Positions 1-8,171 of a stretch of DNA of 64,000 bases are shown here, piece by piece (positions within the stretch are counted from its first letter, which is position 1; the number at the start of each line of letters is the position of its first letter). Source of the stretch: an uncultured Pelagibacteraceae bacterium (lineage in GTDB: Bacteria; Pseudomonadota; Alphaproteobacteria; Pelagibacterales; Pelagibacteraceae); assembly GCA_902567945.1 (NCBI GenBank), contig CACFOC010000002.1:1-64000 (forward strand), in the 5' to 3' direction. The position numbers and the translations under genes were made by a program. Under the pieces are notes generated by a model. That model saw only the letters and a list, made by a program, of their open reading frames with translations. It was not told where the DNA came from and made no database searches.

Positions 1-529
1 TAATTAAATCAATTCCCTGCCAGAATAAATAGATTTGGAAGCCTGCAACAAAAATAAATGAAATCCATTCGATACCATTCATTCCTAAAAGAATTGCGCT
101 ACCGCCATCTGATCCTGATAAACCTTTAAGTAAAAGTGCTACGGCTGTTGATGCAAAATATGTTTGTGCACCATACCAGAACATAGCAACAATACCTCTA
201 ACCATTGCCGGAAAATTCGCGCCAATGACTCCCATACTTGCTCGAGCAAATACCGGGTACGGAATTCCATGTTTAACACTTGGAGCTCCTGAAAGGTTTA
301 CTAACCACATTATAAAAAATCCTGCGAGAAGTATCGCTAAGAATACAGCCCAACCATTTAGACCGTAAGTTAAGAACAAAGATGCTGCCAAAGTATAACC
401 AAACAAACTTTGAACATCATTTGCCCAAACGTTAAAGATTTCAAACCATCCCCAATTTTTTTTCTTTTTATCTGTTGGGGCTAAATCTTTATTGTATAAG
501 CGTCTATCTCTGCTTCTAATTGTACTCAT
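1..529 (-). CDS. NCS1-family nucleobase/hydantoin:cation symporter (C-terminus outside window)
   Basis: Partial gene: the start codon is at 529 and the reading frame runs off the left edge, leaving about 176 N-terminal residues. The protein begins MSTIRSRDRRLYNKDLAPT and then shows the NCS1 hallmarks: an N-terminal Trp/Asn-Asp segment (WANDVQSLFGY) and a PYPVFARASMGVIGANFPA segment in the third helix region, followed by WYGAQTYF. Several hydrophobic helices are visible. The family imports uracil, cytosine, allantoin, hydantoins or related nitrogen compounds with Na+ or H+ in the inner membrane. The substrate cannot be told from this part. It is transcribed leftward, in the same direction as the TRAP genes behind it, but a 120-bp gap with a palindrome separates them, so it may have its own promoter. 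Confidence 0.85.
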   Translation of the reverse strand, partial: MSTIRSRDRRLYNKDLAPTDKKKKNWGWFEIFNVWANDVQSLFGYTLAASLFLTYGLNGWAVFLAILLAGFFIMWLVNLSGAPSVKHGIPYPVFARASMGVIGANFPAMVRGIVAMFWYGAQTYFASTAVALLLKGLSGSDGGSAILLGMNGIEWISFIFVAGFQIYLFWQGIDLI

Positions 530-597
530 AATCTCCCTCGTTAATTATTAATTTTAAGTTTGGGAATACTACCCATTTTTTAATTATGATAAAAGTT

Positions 598-613
598 AAA
601 ATACTAGTATTTT
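598..613. promoter_or_regulatory. Perfect 16-bp palindrome upstream of the NCS1 gene
   Basis: AAAATACTAGTATTTT is self-complementary over its full length. It sits about 70 bp upstream of the NCS1 start and just downstream of the TRAP large permease gene. A second, interrupted inverted repeat (TGGG, 7 bases, CCCA) lies at about 560-574, closer to the start codon. Both fit operator sites for a dimeric regulator of the transporter, but AT-rich palindromes also arise by chance, so this is only a candidate. Confidence 0.35.
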
Positions 614-649
614 TATCTTGAATCAGTGGCTATTATAAATACTTTTAGG

Positions 650-1984
650 CTATTGTCCGTAAATTAGTGTCGGTAGCCATAAAACAAGATTTGGAAAAAC
701 AATAATTAGGATTAATCCTATAATTTGTAAAACCATGAACTGCATCATACCAATATAAATATCTTTTAAATCCCATTCAGGAACTACACCCTTTAAAAAA
801 TATGCAGAAAGTGCGACTGGAGGTGATAACCAGGCGGTTTGAAGATTGACTGCAACTAGAATTGCAAACCAAGTTAAATTAAATCCTAAACTTTCAATTA
901 AAGGAAGAATAATTGGAATAATAATTAATACTATTGGCACCCACTCCAAAGGCCAACCTAATAAAAAAATCATAGCCATTACAATAAATAAAATAAAATA
1001 TTTATTTACCTCTAACCCTAATAAAAAGTCAGTTAAAACCATTGGAGTTCCTAATCTTGAGAATACAGATCCAAAAAAGTTTGAAGCAGCAACTAGTACC
1101 ATGATTAAAGCTGTAATTTCTAAAGTTTTAACTAGTGCTTCTTGTAATTTATTAAATGTTAATTTTTTATAAGCTAATGCTAATAGCATTGCTCCCATAG
1201 CTCCACATCCTGCAGCTTCTGTTGGGGTCGCAAAACCAAATAATATACTTCCTAGTGCTGCAAACACTAAAGCTGCTGGCGGAACTAAACCTAAAAGAAA
1301 TTCAGTCCATACCTGCTTCATGCTTGTTGCTCTCATTTCTTCTGGTAAAACTGGACCTAATTTCGGATTTTGCCAACAACGGATCGTTGTGTATCCAGCA
1401 TACAGTAAAGCTAATAATATTCCTGGAATTATTGCAGCAGCAAATAAGTCAGTAACGGGAATTTCCATAATTGGTCCCATAACAACCAACATAATGCTTG
1501 GAGGTATTAAAATTCCCAAGGTACCTCCTGCAGTAATTGTTCCAGCTGCAAGACGGACATCATACCCGGATCGATTCATTGATTTGGCTGCCATTATTCC
1601 CAATATAGTTACAGAAGCACCAACTATACCTGTGGCAGCAGCAAAGATTACAGAAACAAAAAGTACAGCATAATATAATGATCCTCTAACTCTAGCTAAC
1701 ATAAGTTGTACGGATGAAAATAACCTTTCCATCAAACCTGCTTGCTCCATCATAATTCCCATAAACACAAAGAGTGGTACGGCGGCAAGGGCCTGTTCGG
1801 TCATCACCATGGAAAACTGCAAAGTCATTAGGTAGAAAACCAAAGGACCAAAACCTAAATAACCAAAAACAAATCCTAAAAATATTAAGGTAAATGAAAT
1901 AGGAAAACCCACAAAGATTGCAAATAACATTACAGCAACCAATATAAAACCTAATGTAGATGGACTAATTATTTCTGCTATCAT
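650..1984 (-). CDS. dctM: TRAP transporter large permease (DctM)
   Basis: Encodes 444 residues, the usual length for the 12-helix DctM subunit of tripartite ATP-independent periplasmic transporters. It is almost entirely hydrophobic helices with typical DctM stretches such as GIVGASVTILGIMAAKSM, GGTLGILIPPSIMLVV and FATPTEAAGCGAMGA. It is the Na+-driven channel that receives substrate from the periplasmic binding protein. Its start overlaps the stop of dctQ by 4 bp (ATGA type), so translation is coupled and the two form one membrane complex. The substrate is set by the DctP protein encoded upstream, which is of the TakP/2-oxo-acid type. Confidence 0.93.
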   Translation of the reverse strand: MIAEIISPSTLGFILVAVMLFAIFVGFPISFTLIFLGFVFGYLGFGPLVFYLMTLQFSMVMTEQALAAVPLFVFMGIMMEQAGLMERLFSSVQLMLARVRGSLYYAVLFVSVIFAAATGIVGASVTILGIMAAKSMNRSGYDVRLAAGTITAGGTLGILIPPSIMLVVMGPIMEIPVTDLFAAAIIPGILLALLYAGYTTIRCWQNPKLGPVLPEEMRATSMKQVWTEFLLGLVPPAALVFAALGSILFGFATPTEAAGCGAMGAMLLALAYKKLTFNKLQEALVKTLEITALIMVLVAASNFFGSVFSRLGTPMVLTDFLLGLEVNKYFILFIVMAMIFLLGWPLEWVPIVLIIIPIILPLIESLGFNLTWFAILVAVNLQTAWLSPPVALSAYFLKGVVPEWDLKDIYIGMMQFMVLQIIGLILIIVFPNLVLWLPTLIYGQ

Positions 1985-2592
1985 TTTTTATCAGGCCACC
2001 TACCCCTTGTAGCTGCATAATAACTTTTTAAAACTTCTGAAATTCCTTGAATAAGTAAAAATAATATACCAAACCATAAACAAGCTTTAATGGGCCACAT
2101 ATAAGGCATCCAAGCTGTATCCATTCCTCGTTCATTTCTCATAATTGATTCCTGAACAAATCCAGTTGTCATGTAAAAAAAGAATAAGAGACCTGGAAAA
2201 TAAAATAAAATATATAGTGTTGTATCTACTATACCTTGAGTTTTAACTTTAAAATTTCTGTATAAAAAATCTGCTCTTATATGAACTCCTTTTGATAAAG
2301 CGTATCCAGCGCCCAACATAAATAGTGCACCATATAAAAATCTACTCATATCATAAGCCCACATAGTTGGTGCTGTAAAAAGTTTTCTGGCTAAAACTTC
2401 ATAAACCATAGCGAGTATTAACGGTACTGTTATCCAACAAACAATGTTGCCGGTCCATTTACTAAACAAATCTATTTTTGTTATAAGTGATGCCATCCAT
2501 TTTGGCATGTCATCTGGCATTTTTATTGGTCCAGATCTTCTTTCTGCAATCATTTCATCTGATGTATCTATTTTTGTAGTTTCGTCACTCAT
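1981..2592 (-). CDS. dctQ: TRAP transporter small permease (DctQ)
   Basis: Encodes 203 residues with four predicted membrane helices (about 50-70, 85-105, 128-148 and 165-185) after a hydrophilic N-terminal segment of roughly 40 residues that is longer than in many DctQ proteins. The motif around KGVHIRADFLYRNF matches the conserved GxHIRVD region of the family. It pairs with DctM in the inner membrane and overlaps it by 4 bp. A hairpin with a T-run lies between this gene and dctP upstream, so the permeases are probably made from read-through transcripts at a lower level than the binding protein. Confidence 0.9.
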   Translation of the reverse strand: MSDETTKIDTSDEMIAERRSGPIKMPDDMPKWMASLITKIDLFSKWTGNIVCWITVPLILAMVYEVLARKLFTAPTMWAYDMSRFLYGALFMLGAGYALSKGVHIRADFLYRNFKVKTQGIVDTTLYILFYFPGLLFFFYMTTGFVQESIMRNERGMDTAWMPYMWPIKACLWFGILFLLIQGISEVLKSYYAATRGRWPDKK

Positions 2593-2602
2593 ATATATCC
2601 CT

Positions 2603-2638
2603 TAAAAAAATAAAGCGGACTATAAAGTCCGCTTTATT
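2603..2638 (-). terminator. Intrinsic terminator/attenuator between dctP and dctQ
   Basis: Read on the minus strand, a GC-rich stem of 10 bp (2612-2621 paired with 2626-2635, extendable by A-T pairs to 2609-2638) with a 4-base loop is followed by a run of seven T (2603-2609). It lies 29 bp after the dctP stop and 11 bp before the dctQ start. It would end or stabilise the dctP message and let only part of transcription reach dctQM. This is a common arrangement for raising binding protein over permease. Confidence 0.85.
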
Positions 2639-2666
2639 CTAAATATTTTTATAGTCTTTAAAACTA

Positions 2667-3761
2667 CTATTTTAATGTCGCTGCGTGAGCCATTCCTAGC
2701 TTAGCATTTGACATTTGAGCACCACTCCAGAATGGAACAGCAATATCAGCAAAGTCTTTTTGAGACTGCCATACTTTAGCAAAGAATTTATTCTTTGCGG
2801 CATTCGTCTCTAAACTTTTCTTAGCTGCAGCCATATATGCTGGGAAGTAGTCTGCAGGAGTATCATGTAAAATCACCCCATGTTTACCAGTAAGTTCTGC
2901 AAGAGCTTTACCGTTTTCGTATATTCTGTAGCTCATTGATTTACTCAAAGATGCATTAGAAGCAACTTCAAAAGCTTTCTTTTGAAGTGGTGTTAAGCTT
3001 TTATATACATCACCGTTTATGTAAACGTCAGCATTTACCACAACTTGGTGTAAACCTTGTAAGTAGTAATGTTTAAGAACTTTTTGGAAACCAAATGTCA
3101 TGTCTGGTTTTGGACAACACCATTCAGCTGCATCAATAGTACCTGCTTCAAGAGCCGGAAGAATATCTCCTCCACCCATTGCAACAGAAGCTACACCAAT
3201 ATCTTTATAAGTTTGTCCTGGAATTCCCGGAGGAGTTCTGAACTTATATTTTCTAAAGTCATCCATGCTATTAATTGGCTCTTTGAACCAACCAAGAGCT
3301 TCTGGACCAACTGGTTGAAGCATAAACCCTTTAATATTTCTTTTCATTTCTTTCCAAAGTTGGTCGTAAAGTTCTTTACCACCACCGTACTGGAACCATG
3401 ACAAGAAAGCGATATTATCAATTCCTACACCTGCTCCTGCTACTGGAGATCCAAACAACATAGCTGCTGGGTGTTCACCTGACCAATAATGTGTCCAAGC
3501 AAAACCACAATCGATCAGCCCTTTATCAACTGCATCTAATGTTTCTTTTACTCCAACTACAGTACCCGCAGGAAGAATTTCAAATTTAATTTCGCCATTT
3601 GTAAGAGCGGTAATGTCATTACCCCAATCTTTTAACATTTTAACTTCATCAGCTTTTGCGCTGATAACAGTTTGGCATTTTAATGTTTTTGCAGCATTCG
3701 CCGATACCGTAAAACCGATAAACAACGCTACTCCTAAAAACAAAGATATGATTTTTTTCAT
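2667..3761 (-). CDS. dctP: TRAP transporter periplasmic substrate-binding protein (TakP-like DctP)
   Basis: Encodes 364 residues starting with a clear Sec signal peptide (MKKIISLFLGVALFIGF, cleavage near ANA-A at 23-24). The mature part has the DctP fold signatures. The segment around FRTPPGIPGQTYKDIGVASV followed by GGGDILPALEAGTIDAAEWC resembles the TakP/mannitol-chloroaromatic branch, where the Arg binds the carboxylate and the Glu-Trp follows. TakP binds 2-oxo acids through a cation, so an organic acid ligand is likely, but sulfonates or lactate cannot be excluded. It is the first gene of the dctPQM operon and has a strong promoter at 3800-3828 and a hairpin after its stop. Confidence 0.9.
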   Translation of the reverse strand: MKKIISLFLGVALFIGFTVSANAAKTLKCQTVISAKADEVKMLKDWGNDITALTNGEIKFEILPAGTVVGVKETLDAVDKGLIDCGFAWTHYWSGEHPAAMLFGSPVAGAGVGIDNIAFLSWFQYGGGKELYDQLWKEMKRNIKGFMLQPVGPEALGWFKEPINSMDDFRKYKFRTPPGIPGQTYKDIGVASVAMGGGDILPALEAGTIDAAEWCCPKPDMTFGFQKVLKHYYLQGLHQVVVNADVYINGDVYKSLTPLQKKAFEVASNASLSKSMSYRIYENGKALAELTGKHGVILHDTPADYFPAYMAAAKKSLETNAAKNKFFAKVWQSQKDFADIAVPFWSGAQMSNAKLGMAHAATLK

Positions 3762-3799
3762 ATTCCCTCTTAATTATTAATTAATAAAAAATGAATTGG

Positions 3800-3828
3800 A
3801 CTATAATGATTGAGATTTATCAAGTCAA
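3800..3828 (-). promoter_or_regulatory. dctP: Sigma-70 type promoter for dctPQM
   Basis: On the minus strand, TTGACT (3828-3823) and TATAGT (3805-3800) are separated by exactly 17 bases. This is close to the consensus TTGACA-17-TATAAT and stands about 40 bp upstream of the dctP start codon at 3761. It is one of the best promoter matches in the window and agrees with high expression of a binding protein. Confidence 0.75.
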
Positions 3829-3879
3829 AATATGTTAAAAAAATAAATTAACAAAAAAATAAAAATATATTTGCAACCT

Positions 3880-5487
3880 ATGATGGAAGAGTTTGATTAC
3901 ATAATTGTTGGGGCAGGATCAGCGGGGTGTGTTTTAGCAAATCGATTGTCATCGCTTGAATCAAATAAGATTCTTCTTCTTGAAGCAGGAGGAAAAGATA
4001 CATATCCATGGATTCACATTCCTGTTGGTTACTATAAAACTATGCATAATCCAAAAACTGACTGGTGTTTTAAAACTGAGCCAGATGAAACTTTGAATAA
4101 CCGCTCAATTAATTATCCAAGAGGAAAAACTTTAGGGGGAAGTTCTTCAATTAATGGTCTTTTATACATTAGAGGACAAGAACAAGATTATAATATGTGG
4201 AGACAGCTTGGAAATGTAGGGTGGAGTTGGAAAGATGTTCTTCCTTATTTCTTAAAATCCGAAAATCAAGAAAGAGGTAAAAGTGAATTTCATGGAGTTG
4301 GAGGTCCCATTTCTGTCGAAGATCAAAGGATTCAATTAGACATATTAGATATTTTTATGAACGCAGCTGAAGAAGTTGGTATACCAAAAGTCACTGATTT
4401 TAATAGAGGTGATAATTTTGGATGTGGTTATTTTCAAGTAACTGAAAAAAAAGGACTTAGATGTAGTGCGGCTGTAGGATACTTAAATCCAATTAAAAAA
4501 CGAAAAAATTTAAAAATCATAACAAAAGCTCACGTAAAAAATATAAATTTTGATAAAAAAAAAGCTGTTGGAATTTCTTACTGGAAAAATAATCAATTAA
4601 TACAAGCAAAAGCAAAGAATGAAGTTATTTTATCAGCTGGATCTATCGGTTCTCCTCATATTTTGCAAGTTTCTGGTATAGGAGATCCCTTAAAAATTAA
4701 AAATCTTGGTATTGAAATCTTACATAATTCTCCTGGCGTAGGTAAAAATCTTCAAGATCATCTAATGATGAGACCTGTTTATAAAGTAAAAAATATAAAA
4801 TCACTAAATAAAAAAATTAATAGCTTGTTGGGAAAAGTTTTGATTGGTATGGAATATGTTTTTTTAAGAAAAGGGCCTATGACTATGGGAGCAAGCCAAC
4901 TTTGTGGTTTTGCTAAAAGCGATCCTTCTAGAGATACTCCTAATCTACAATTTCATATTCAGCCTATTAGTACTGATAAATTAGGTGGATCAAACTTACA
5001 TGATTTTCATGCTTTTACTCCAACTGTAGCAAACATTAGACCTACAAGCAGAGGAGAAGTATATATAGTTAGCGCCGACAGTAGAAATGATCCAAAAATT
5101 AAAATGAATTATCTTTCTACACCAGAAGACAGAAAGGTTACTGCAATTGGATTAAAATTGATAAGAAAAATAGTTCTTGAAACAGAAGCTTTTGCTAAAT
5201 ATGAACCCGAAGAATTTAGACCTGGGATAAATATTAAAGATGATGAAGAGTTAGTAAAAGCAGCAAGTAATTATGCTCAAACAATTTTTCATCCAGTCGG
5301 AACATGTAAAATGGGAAATGATCAAAATTCAGTTGTTAATGATAGATTGATTGCACACGGACTCAAAAATCTAAGAATAGTTGATGCATCTATTATGCCA
5401 AATATTACATCAGGAAATACCAATGCCCCTACTATAATGATTGCTGAAAAAGCTGCTGATATGATAATAGAAGATGGCAAATTATGA
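3880..5487 (+). CDS. GMC-family FAD-dependent oxidoreductase (choline dehydrogenase-like)
   Basis: About 535 residues, a normal length for BetA-type GMC enzymes. It starts with the ADP-binding fold (DYIIVGAGSAGCVLANRLS, then Glu-Ala-Gly-Gly after the second strand). It carries the GMC signature near RGKTLGGSSSINGLLYIRG and the C-terminal FHPVGTCKMG and DASIMPNITSGNTNAPTIMI blocks with the catalytic His and Asn. Such enzymes oxidise alcohols such as choline, polyethylene glycol or other primary alcohols to aldehydes, passing electrons to the respiratory chain. The frame is open from a TTG at 3871, but ATG at 3880 (or 3883) starts right before the FAD motif. It overlaps the TerC-like gene by 4 bp. 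The alcohol substrate is not deducible; betaine aldehyde dehydrogenase is not adjacent. Confidence 0.88.
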   Translation: MMEEFDYIIVGAGSAGCVLANRLSSLESNKILLLEAGGKDTYPWIHIPVGYYKTMHNPKTDWCFKTEPDETLNNRSINYPRGKTLGGSSSINGLLYIRGQEQDYNMWRQLGNVGWSWKDVLPYFLKSENQERGKSEFHGVGGPISVEDQRIQLDILDIFMNAAEEVGIPKVTDFNRGDNFGCGYFQVTEKKGLRCSAAVGYLNPIKKRKNLKIITKAHVKNINFDKKKAVGISYWKNNQLIQAKAKNEVILSAGSIGSPHILQVSGIGDPLKIKNLGIEILHNSPGVGKNLQDHLMMRPVYKVKNIKSLNKKINSLLGKVLIGMEYVFLRKGPMTMGASQLCGFAKSDPSRDTPNLQFHIQPISTDKLGGSNLHDFHAFTPTVANIRPTSRGEVYIVSADSRNDPKIKMNYLSTPEDRKVTAIGLKLIRKIVLETEAFAKYEPEEFRPGINIKDDEELVKAASNYAQTIFHPVGTCKMGNDQNSVVNDRLIAHGLKNLRIVDASIMPNITSGNTNAPTIMIAEKAADMIIEDGKL

Positions 5488-6059
5488 CGGAACAAATAAT
5501 CATTTTCTTTCAAATTGTATTTATTGACTTAGTTTTGGCAGGCGATAACGCAATTATTATTGGAATGGTTGCCTCTCAATTTAAAGATGAAGTAAGAAAA
5601 AAAATTATATTTTGGGGTATTGGTGCAGCAATTGTTTTAAGAATAATATTTACTTTAATTACTGCTTATCTGCTACAAATTAACGGTCTTAAAACTATTG
5701 GCGGGTTACTTCTCCTTTATATTGCTTATAAACTTTATAAAGATGTAATCAAAAATGAAATTGCATCTGATAAAAAAATTAAAAAAAGTAATTCAACTTA
5801 TTTTAAAGCTATAATGACTGTTATAATTGCTGACGTAAGCATGAGTCTTGATAATGTTTTAGGAGTAGCTGGTGCAGCAAGGGATCATTACGCTTTACTA
5901 GTTTTTGGTCTAGTTTTATCAATTATACTTATGGCTACAGTCGCAACTATCATATCCAAATGGATCAAGAAGTATAAATGGATAGGATGGTTGGGTTTAT
6001 TAGCAATACTGGTAGTCGCCATAGAATTAATTTATAGTGACTTAAAAATATTTATATAA
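5484..6059 (+). CDS. TerC-family integral membrane protein (YjbE type)
   Basis: Encodes 191 residues with about six to seven helices. The acidic motifs IDLVLAGDNAIIIG (helix 1) and VIIADVSMSLDNVLGVAG (middle) are the diagnostic TerC/YjbE repeats, with Asp-Asn pairs inside the membrane. Members are linked to metal export (manganese for Alx/MntE-like TerC, YkoY/YceF in Bacillus) or metal loading of exported proteins. The start overlaps the GMC gene's stop (ATGA), so they are cotranscribed, though a joint function is unclear. The SDR gene follows after 4 bp. Confidence 0.85.
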   Translation: MTEQIIIFFQIVFIDLVLAGDNAIIIGMVASQFKDEVRKKIIFWGIGAAIVLRIIFTLITAYLLQINGLKTIGGLLLLYIAYKLYKDVIKNEIASDKKIKKSNSTYFKAIMTVIIADVSMSLDNVLGVAGAARDHYALLVFGLVLSIILMATVATIISKWIKKYKWIGWLGLLAILVVAIELIYSDLKIFI

Positions 6060-6063
6060 AGCT

Positions 6064-6831
6064 ATGTACCTAAAAAAAATCAATCTAAAAAACAAAACTG
6101 CTTTAGTTACAGGTGCTGGAAAAGGCATTGGAAGAGCCTGTGCAATTGCTTTTGCCGAAGCTGGAGCAGATCTTATTATTATTAGTAGAACTCAAAAAGA
6201 CTTGGATAATGTTTCTAAGATAATAAAGAAGTTAAAATCTAAATGTATATCTTATGTGTGTGATGTTACCAACTACAACCAAATAAAAAATATTATAAGT
6301 AAACAAAAAAAAATTGATATTCTGGTTAATAATGCTGGAACCAATATTCCAGAACATTTTACTAAAGTACAAAAAAAAAACATGGAGTACCTTGTAAAAC
6401 TTAATACAATATCTACTTTTCATTTAGCTCAATTATGTGCACTTAAAATGTTGGAGACTAAAAATAGAAAAAAAATTGGAGGGTCAATAATTAATATGTC
6501 TTCTCAAATGGCTCATGTTGGAGGTCCAATTAGAAGTGTATATAATATGACTAAAGCTGGTTTAGAAGGATTAACAAAAGGAATGGCTATCGATTTGGCT
6601 AAAAATAACATTAGAGTTAATACAGTATGCCCAACATTTGTTATTACACCAATGACAAAAAAATTTTTAAAAAATAAAAAATTTAAAAATGATACTCTTA
6701 AAAAAATTCCTATGGGAAAATTTGCTGAACTAAGTGACGTTGCTACAGCTGTTGCTTTTTTAGCTTCAGATTCATCAAAAATGATTACAGGAACTTCAAT
6801 TTTAGTTGATGGTGGTTGGACTGCAATATAA
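6064..6831 (+). CDS. SDR-family NAD(P)-dependent oxidoreductase
   Basis: Encodes 255 residues, a classical short-chain dehydrogenase. It has a TGAGKGIG cofactor motif (residues 16-23), NNAG at 89-92, catalytic Ser146/147, Tyr160 and Lys164 (YNMTK), and a C-terminal DGGW. The Arg in the second strand region (SRTQKDL) after the fold suggests NADPH preference, but this is weak evidence. It is similar in layout to gluconate 5-dehydrogenase and FabG-like enzymes; a true FabG is encoded at 56672-57406, so this one probably acts on a sugar or hydroxy acid in catabolism. It follows the TerC-like gene by 4 bp in an operon with the GMC enzyme, which may supply a substrate in the same pathway. Confidence 0.85.
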   Translation: MYLKKINLKNKTALVTGAGKGIGRACAIAFAEAGADLIIISRTQKDLDNVSKIIKKLKSKCISYVCDVTNYNQIKNIISKQKKIDILVNNAGTNIPEHFTKVQKKNMEYLVKLNTISTFHLAQLCALKMLETKNRKKIGGSIINMSSQMAHVGGPIRSVYNMTKAGLEGLTKGMAIDLAKNNIRVNTVCPTFVITPMTKKFLKNKKFKNDTLKKIPMGKFAELSDVATAVAFLASDSSKMITGTSILVDGGWTAI

Positions 6832-6845
6832 AGGAGGAAATATTA

Positions 6846-7217
6846 ATGAGTAATTTTGAAAATGTTAAAAAATTTATGGAAGCATTTGGCCAGAGAGTAG
6901 AAACTAAACCGCAATTTCCAAATGAAAAAACCACACAATTGAGATTAGATCTTATTAAAGAAGAGTTAAATGAACTAAATCAAGCTATTGAATCAAAAGA
7001 TTTAAATGAAGTTGCTGATGCTCTAACTGATATTCTTTATGTAACCTACGGAGCTGGTTGTGCTTTTGGAATTGACTTAGATAAATGTTTTAAAGAAGTA
7101 CAAAGAGCAAATATGAGTAAGTTGGGTGAAGATGGAAAACCTATTTTTAATGATAAAGGTAAAGTAATGAAAGGTCCAAATTATTCTGCGCCTAATCTAA
7201 AGCAATTTATCGAATAA
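6846..7217 (+). CDS. MazG/HisE-like nucleotide pyrophosphohydrolase
   Basis: Encodes 123 residues from the ATG at 6846, which has a strong AAGGAGG ribosome site at 6831-6837. The open frame extends 10 codons upstream inside the SDR gene, but that start has no such site. The all-alpha NTP-PPase motif is visible: LIKEELNEL (EExxE-like) and EVADALTDILYVTYG (ExxDxxxD) with a C-terminal RANMSKLGEDGKP loop. The family cleaves NTPs or phosphoribosyl-ATP to monophosphate plus pyrophosphate. The loop and length look like the stand-alone PRA-PH-like group found in phages and marine bacteria rather than HisE itself, which normally sits in the his operon. Likely roles are nucleotide pool clean-up or histidine synthesis; the choice is open. 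Confidence 0.78.
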   Translation: MSNFENVKKFMEAFGQRVETKPQFPNEKTTQLRLDLIKEELNELNQAIESKDLNEVADALTDILYVTYGAGCAFGIDLDKCFKEVQRANMSKLGEDGKPIFNDKGKVMKGPNYSAPNLKQFIE

Positions 7218-8162
7218 TTAATTTAGCGATTTAGGTAATTTAAAAATTACATTTTCTTTGGTAAGAACAATTTCCTCTATAGAAACTTTACAGTGTTTTT
7301 TTATTTCTGATATAAGATCTTGTACTAATTGTTCAGGAGCTGAAGCTCCAGATGTTATTCCTATTTTCTCACATTTAATTATTGATTCAATTGGTAATTT
7401 TTCATTAAAAGAAATTAATTTAGAATTAATACAGCCAGATTTTTTTGCTACTTCTACTAATCTAAGAGAGTTTGAAGAGTTTTTACTCCCTACAACAAAA
7501 AACATATCACAAGAAGGTGCAATTTTTTTTACTGCTTCCTGTCTATTTGTTGTTGCATAACAGATATCTTCTTTAATAGGCGATTTTATATTTGGAAACT
7601 TAGATTTTAAAACTTCAATTATTTCTTTTGTATCATCAACTGATAGTGTGGTTTGAGTAACGTAAGCGACTGGGTTTTTTAGATCTTTAGTATTTATATT
7701 TGTCGCGTCTTTCACTGTTTCAATAAGTTTTATTGAATTTTTAGGAAGTTGACCCATAGTACCTAAAACTTCGGGATGATCTTTATGCCCAATAAGTATA
7801 ATTTCATATCCTTTTTTATAAAGAAACTCAGCTTCTCTATGAACTTTTGTTACTAGAGGACATGTAGCGTCTATATAAAACATATTGTTATTTAATGCCT
7901 CTTTTGGAACTGATTTTGGTACACCATGAGCGGAAAAAATAACTGGTCTTGATCGATCTTTTATTTCATCTAATTCTTCAACAAATATTGCTCCTAATTT
8001 CTTTAAATTTTCAACAACTTGGGTATTGTGAACAATTTCATGTCTAACATAAACTGGGGAACCAAACCTTTTTATAGCTTTCTTTACTATTTCTATAGCT
8101 CTGTCAACACCAGCACAGAAACCTCTTGGGGATGAAAGTAATATTTTTAATTCTTTAGACAC
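7218..8162 (-). CDS. ispH: 4-hydroxy-3-methylbut-2-enyl diphosphate reductase
   Basis: Encodes 314 residues, the standard IspH (LytB) length. It is the last step of the MEP isoprenoid pathway, reducing HMBPP to IPP and DMAPP in the cytosol. The three [4Fe-4S] cysteines are present: SSPRGFCAGVDRA (Cys16), YIDATCPLVTKVH and DICYATTNRQ. Substrate-binding EIVHNTQV, SAHGVP and VVGSKNSSNS also match, and the family EQLVQ block (GASAPEQLVQD) is near the end. The stop lies directly against the convergent MazG-like gene (7217/7218), and it is downstream of xsc by 10 bp in the transcription direction order xsc then... on the same strand, so it could be read from either its own or the xsc promoter region. 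Confidence 0.95.
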   Translation of the reverse strand: MSKELKILLSSPRGFCAGVDRAIEIVKKAIKRFGSPVYVRHEIVHNTQVVENLKKLGAIFVEELDEIKDRSRPVIFSAHGVPKSVPKEALNNNMFYIDATCPLVTKVHREAEFLYKKGYEIILIGHKDHPEVLGTMGQLPKNSIKLIETVKDATNINTKDLKNPVAYVTQTTLSVDDTKEIIEVLKSKFPNIKSPIKEDICYATTNRQEAVKKIAPSCDMFFVVGSKNSSNSLRLVEVAKKSGCINSKLISFNEKLPIESIIKCEKIGITSGASAPEQLVQDLISEIKKHCKVSIEEIVLTKENVIFKLPKSLN

Positions 8163-8171
8163 ACATTAAAA

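Noticed and set aside
846-1673. Plus-strand open frames inside the TRAP large permease
   Set aside because: They are antisense shadows of a clear DctM gene, with no family resemblance.
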